A DNA stretch of 10,033 bases from Pelagophyceae sp. CCMP2097 (lineage: Eukaryota; Sar; Pelagophyceae): contig MU657190.1 in NCBI GenBank assembly GCA_026770575.1, positions 113,861 to 123,893 on the forward strand, in the 5' to 3' direction. A model generated the notes under the pieces. It was not told where the DNA came from. It worked only from the letters and a program-made list of their open reading frames with translations, and did no database searches. A program made the translations under genes and the position numbers. How positions within the stretch are numbered: the first letter of the stretch is position 1; each line of letters starts with the position of its first letter. This document shows, in pieces, positions 6,803 to 10,033 of this stretch.

Positions 6803-9372
6803 ATGGACGAGGCGGCGCTGGCGGCGGAGAAGACGGGGCGCTGGACGGATGAGGAACATTCGCGCTTCTTACAGGGTGCGTCCCAACGGTTGCAGTAGAA
6901 AAAGGCCGCGCCGCGCGGGCGCGCGCGCGCCACGCGCGGCCGGCGCGCTATAAACACCGCGCGGCGGGACCACCCAAACCACCAAAGCCCCAAGCGCGCC
7001 GGGCCGCCCAGACTGTTCTGATCGCCCCGCGCGCGGTTCCTTAAATACCTAAGGCGCGCCACGGACGCGCTACGCCCTATAGGGCTCGAGCTCTACGGCA
7101 AGAAGTGGACCAAGGTCGCTGACGTCGTCGGGACGCGCACGACGGTGCAGGTGCGCTTTGCTTTCGTCAGACGGCGCGCGGAGGCCCTTTCTTCGCCCCT
7201 CAAAGGAGCGCCGCCGTATGCGCACCATATGCGGCAGGTGCGGTCGCACGCGCAAAAGTACTTTCAGAAGTTGGAAAAGGACAGGTCCACTCCGAATAGT
7301 GGTGAGTCCTTGGACGCTGCATTCGAAACGCCCTTTCTATAAAGACTCAAGCCCAAGCTCCTTTCCGTAGACCTAGGCGGCGAGGGCCGCAGCTCGGTGG
7401 CCAAGTGAGATTCCCTGCTTTTGCGGCGCACTGCCTTTGAATGGTTGCATTCCGGTCGCGCGCACTGTCGCCGACGCTTGAAAATGCCGACGCTTGAAAA
7501 ATAGGCGCCGCGAAGCCGACGGCGACGCGCACCCCGACGAGCTCCGACGAGCGACGCCGCCGGCCATCCGCCGTGCGTCCCCGCGAGGCGCCGCGGAGCG
7601 TTTTCTTCGCGCCGAGGCTTCGCGCCTCGTCGACTGCACCCTCTCCGCACGCGCGCTTGGCAGGCTTCGTGCCGTCGAACGCGCACGGGCGATCGCGCGC
7701 GGCGGAGCTGGCGGCGGGTTTGTTCCGATTTCTCTCGCCGCTCGTCATCCCGGGTCCCGCACCGCGTCGATTTCAAAGTTTCAAAGTCGGAAAACCACCA
7801 TAGACGGTGCATCGCGTGGGCGGAAGCAGAGGCCACGCCGGAGGACGACGCGGGGACGAGGCGATTGGTTGACCCATTTGGCCGTCTGTTGGATGACCAT
7901 TCTTAGGCATGCCAAACGGCCCGCACGGCGCCCAATCCAACCAAGCCGAGCCCCAGGAAGGGGGCGAGATCAAGCGCGGCCAGTCGATGATCATCCGCGA
8001 GGCGGCGAGGTGCGGCGTTTGTGCGGCGTTTGTGCGGCGTTTGGGGCCTTTTCGTTGCCGGGGACGCCTCGAGCGACGGCGCCATGCCAGCGACCAAACC
8101 CCCGTCCTTGAGGCGCATCTTCGACGACGGCATCTCGCGCAACGGCGCCTCTTCCTCGGTGGAGGCTCTCTCGCTGCTTGTGGACTTATCTGCCCCGACG
8201 CCGGGCCAGCACCGGGACGGTGGACCCAAAAATGGCGAAGAAGACCCGCCCGACGACGGCCGCGGCACCGTCCCAGAGTGGTGCGTCCCCTGCGACGTCC
8301 ACGACGATGAATCGCACGGCCCTTGTCTTGAATCGCACCCTCGGCGCCTCGCCAACTCGTCACCGCCAGGTACCGACGCGGCGGCCGCATCGACGAACTC
8401 CTCCGCGACGCCGCAGAGCTCGACTGGCGCGAGGACGACGGTGAGCTCGGTGTCTCGAAAGGCCGGTGTCTCGAAAGGTTGACACTTGCGAATTAGGCGG
8501 CCCGCGGCTGCCGCAGCCGGCGCCGCAGCCGGCGCCGCCTGCGGAGCGGCGCGCCGACTACGGCGCCGCGGACGCGGACCGGCCGCCGGCGGTGCGCCCC
8601 AAGCGCGAGGACTCGCCGCCGCGCGGCCACTCCCAAGGCGGCCACGGCAACGGCCAGTCGCCCGACGCCCGCGGCCCGCCGCGGCGCGACGCGGCGCCGG
8701 TTGCGGCGAAGCGCCCCGTGGCGGCGCCGCCGCGGCCGCCGGTTGCTGCGGGCCGCCACGCTTCCGAGGCGACGTCGCACGCCGGTTCTTCGTCGTCGCA
8801 GAGAGACGACGCTTCCTCCGGCGACGCGCCCGCGCGGCTGCCGCGCTACTCGTCGTTCGACGCGCTGTACTCGGCGTCGCTTCTGGTGGACGCGGCGGCG
8901 GCGCAACCGAACACGATGGCCAAGCGGGGGCGTGAGTCTTGCAGACTGTTGAAGCGCCTGCTTGACATAGTCGATTGCTTGACTTCTTGATTGACTCAGT
9001 CGATTGACCAACTGCTTGCTTGACCGACCTTCCGCGCCTTCGGCGGTCCCGGATGACGCAATTGAGCACCTCTGCAGTAGGCAACCTGTCTGCCTCGTCG
9101 CTCACCGACCTAGGAGACCACGAGTCGACCGGAGGCGGCAAGCGCGGCCGCGTCAACTCGCACGGCTCGCACGCAGACGGCGAGTGACCCCTCCGACGCC
9201 TGCGTTTGGGGTCTTGCGCCTCCGACGCCCGTTCAGCCAAAGACGCTGCTGCGCAGGCATCCCACGGACAGCATCAAACGGCGGCTTGGGCGCGCTGCAC
9301 TGCTTCGACGACGGCCTGCTTTACGACGACGCGCTCTACTTTGACGAACCAACGGACGACATGGGACGGTAG
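6803..9372 (+). CDS. MYB-like SHAQKYF-class DNA-binding protein, multi-exon
   Basis: SHAQKYF MYB proteins bind DNA through a single MYB-like helix-turn-helix and act as nuclear transcription factors. The first three exons, 6803-6875, 7083-7150 and 7238-7301, splice in phase. They give GRWTDEEHSRFLQGLELYG (about residues 12-30), KKWTKVADVVGTRTTVQ and VRSHAQKYFQKLEK (SHAQKYF about 50-56), a complete domain. The ATG has a good context (GCCATGG). Further exons, all phase-consistent, are 8091 (or 8010/8074)-8280, 8370-8440, 8497-8931, 9078-9183 and 9237-9372, ending at TAG. The total is about 380 residues. The downstream part is disordered-looking (Pro/Arg/Ala/Ser-rich) with small ordered patches: LRRIFDDGISRNG, GRIDELLRDAAELDWREDD, SSFDALYSASLLVDAAAA and LHCFDDGLLYDDALYFDEPT. 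I recognise no second domain. The intron from 7302 is unusually long (about 700-790 nt) and may hide another exon, for example 7377-7404. If the last intron is not spliced, the protein ends at TGA 9185-9187. The MYB domain is secure; the C-terminal model is moderate. Confidence 0.8.
7470..7500. repeat. 16-nt-period tandem duplication
   Basis: GCCGACGCTTGAAAA occurs at 7470-7484 and 7486-7500, a 16-nt period with a single T between the copies. It lies in the long unresolved intron of the MYB gene. Confidence 0.85.
8010..8042. repeat. three exact 11-bp tandem copies
   Basis: GTGCGGCGTTT occurs at 8010-8020, 8021-8031 and 8032-8042. The 11-nt period is not a multiple of three, which argues that this stretch is intronic rather than coding. 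That in turn favours a downstream acceptor (before 8074 or 8091) for the next MYB exon. Confidence 0.9.
8449..8478. repeat. 16-nt-period tandem duplication inside a short MYB intron
   Basis: GGTGTCTCGAAAGG occurs at 8449-8462 and 8465-8478, a 16-nt period. It fills about half of the predicted 56-nt intron 8441-8496 (GTGAGC donor, AATTAG acceptor). Confidence 0.85.
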
Positions 9373-9826
9373 ACGCCCAGCCTGGCACACCCACGACTCG
9401 CGCATCGAGTCCACTTATCGCGCCGCGGCCTCCACCGCGGCAGGCCCCTGAGCAGGCCGGGCGCCGCATAAAAACGGCCGCCCTGGCCGCGCGCTGCTGC
9501 CCGCCCGCGACGACGCCGCCCAAGAACGCAACGGACGCACGTCGGACGCGCGTCGGGCCTGCGCCAAGACGCGATTTTAACAGAGGCCTTTCCTCACAGC
9601 TCGGGATGCCAACGTTGCGGTCCTCGGGATCCAGTGTTGGGTCATCGGGATGCCGACTTAGCTGTGATCGGGATCCTGACAGTCCGGTCATCGGTACCGA
9701 CTTGCAGCCCTCCGACCCGGCCGCGCCGGGTTCCGCAGGCCCGTGGTGCAGGCGATGGCCTCTTTTAGTGTAAATTGCATCTTCATAGGCGGCGCTTAGC
9801 GCGGGCCAGTTAGCCCAACGGGGTGC
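9373..9826. other. convergent intergenic region
   Basis: This region lies between the MYB stop on the plus strand and the stop (TAA at 9829-9827) of the minus-strand gene at the right edge, so it should hold both 3' UTRs and terminators. No coding-like frame was seen. A degenerate repeat at 9601-9713 is listed separately. CATAAAAAC at 9468-9476 is AT-rich but is not a clear polyadenylation signal. Confidence 0.5.
9601..9713. repeat. degenerate tandem repeat of about 23 bp, five units
   Basis: TCGGGAT starts at 9601, 9624, 9645 and 9668, with a variant TCGGTAC at 9691. The spacings are 23, 21, 23 and 23 nt. Three units continue as CCGACTT or CCAACGTT, and most are preceded by GGTC or GGTCAT. 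The array is diverged, so it is not a recent expansion. Confidence 0.7.
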
Positions 9827-9952
9827 TTAGAGCTGCTCGTTACCCTGGCGCTGCAGGTCCGCGTACGCCTGGGCCGACGGCTTGACCGCCGGGAGACAGA
9901 CTTCCTTCGTCTGCTCGTGCATCGTCTGGTTCGTCTTTTGCAGCGCCGTCAC
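9827..9952 (-). CDS. C-terminal exon of an unidentified gene, continuing past the right edge
   Basis: The minus-strand frame from 9952 to the TAA at 9829-9827 encodes 41 residues: VTALQKTNQTMHEQTKEV, then CLPAVKPSAQAYADLQRQ and GNEQL. Codons are strongly G/C-ending and the composition is polar and helical, typical of a real coiled-coil-like C-terminus. A TAG directly precedes it (9955-9953) and fits a CCTAG splice acceptor, matching the TAG acceptors used in NAP1. Upstream in the same frame, GCG ATT GCG CTG CAG AAG (9991-9974) reads AIALQK, again preceded by a TAG (9994-9992). I do not recognise the family. Confidence 0.55.
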   Translation of the reverse strand: MTALQKTNQTMHEQTKEVCLPAVKPSAQAYADLQRQGNEQL

Positions 9953-10033
9953 CTAGGCACGCCGCGTCTGCGCCTTCTGCAGCGCAATCGCCTATTGGAG
10001 GAGACTCTCGAGGAAGGAGGCTCTTAAGAAGCT

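Larger units (their letters stand above)
7302..8090 (+). other. long intron, or unresolved region, of the MYB gene
   Basis: After the GTGAGT donor at 7302 no exon is clearly coding until about 8091. Candidate acceptors in usable phase are AG before 8010 and before 8091. A possible 28-nt micro-exon, 7377-7404, is flanked by CCTAG and GTGAGA; it would change the phase and then need the acceptor before 8074. Long open frames on both strands here look like GC-rich shadows. The region also holds three small tandem duplications: 7470-7500, TTTCAAAG twice near 7769-7785, and 8010-8042. Confidence 0.5.

Noticed and set aside
6499..7062. 187-codon minus-strand frame
   Set aside because: It lies antisense to the MYB leader, exon 1 and intron 1, has no recognisable motif and is Arg/Ala-rich as expected by chance in GC-rich DNA.
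8010..8042. CRISPR-like or coding repeat
   Set aside because: Three direct 11-mers without spacers are a simple tandem duplication, and the period breaks the reading frame.
7903..9240. 445-codon open frame on the minus strand
   Set aside because: It overlaps the MYB exons antisense. Its composition is Arg/Ala/Pro-rich with no conserved motif, and the plus strand has phase-consistent splice sites and G/C-ending codons. It is a GC-rich shadow frame.
9797..9835. tRNA-like D-loop resemblance (GGGCCAGTTAGCCCAACGGG)
   Set aside because: No matching acceptor stem, anticodon arm or T-loop (GTTCRA) could be found at the correct distances.

Overview
This window is nuclear DNA from a GC-rich eukaryote. 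The genes are split by short spliceosomal introns, mostly 47-210 nt, and most introns carry a GTGCGT or GTGCGC donor. A SHAQKYF-type MYB protein, an octotricopeptide-like organellar RNA-binding protein and compact intron-rich genes together suggest a unicellular alga. A stramenopile of pelagophyte (Aureococcus) type is my best guess; it is an inference from gene style, not proven. There is no prokaryotic operon structure, CRISPR array, rRNA, tRNA or recognisable transposase.

Layout from left to right. (1) Positions 1 to about 716 (possibly up to 1093), minus strand: the N-terminal part of a protein with an RRM followed by OPR/FAST-like helical repeats, running off the left edge. (2) Positions 1138-5751, minus strand: an apparently complete nine-exon NCKAP1/NAP1 (HEM family) gene, a core subunit of the WAVE/SCAR actin-regulatory complex. 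(3) Positions 5752-6802: a divergent intergenic region of about 1.05 kb. It holds a perfect 16-bp inverted repeat whose arms each contain a TATAAA box facing outward, two CCAAT boxes and two copies of the palindromic 12-mer CTACAATTGTAC. (4) Positions 6803-9372, plus strand: a MYB-like SHAQKYF transcription factor gene whose exons I rebuilt from phase-consistent splice sites. (5) Positions 9373-9826: a convergent intergenic region with a degenerate tandem repeat of about 23 bp. (6) Positions 9827-9952, minus strand: the C-terminal exon of an unidentified gene that runs off the right edge.

The genes have no obvious joint pathway. NAP1 and MYB share a divergent promoter region and may be co-regulated. 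The RNA-binding gene lies head-to-tail behind NAP1 with very little space. The most unusual features are the mirrored TATA boxes, the RRM-OPR fusion, the strong GTGCGT donor and TAG acceptor bias with some GC-AG introns, and short tandem duplications (three with a 16-nt period) concentrated in introns. All exon boundaries come from reading frame, splice consensus and, for NAP1, recalled family similarity. None has transcript support here.
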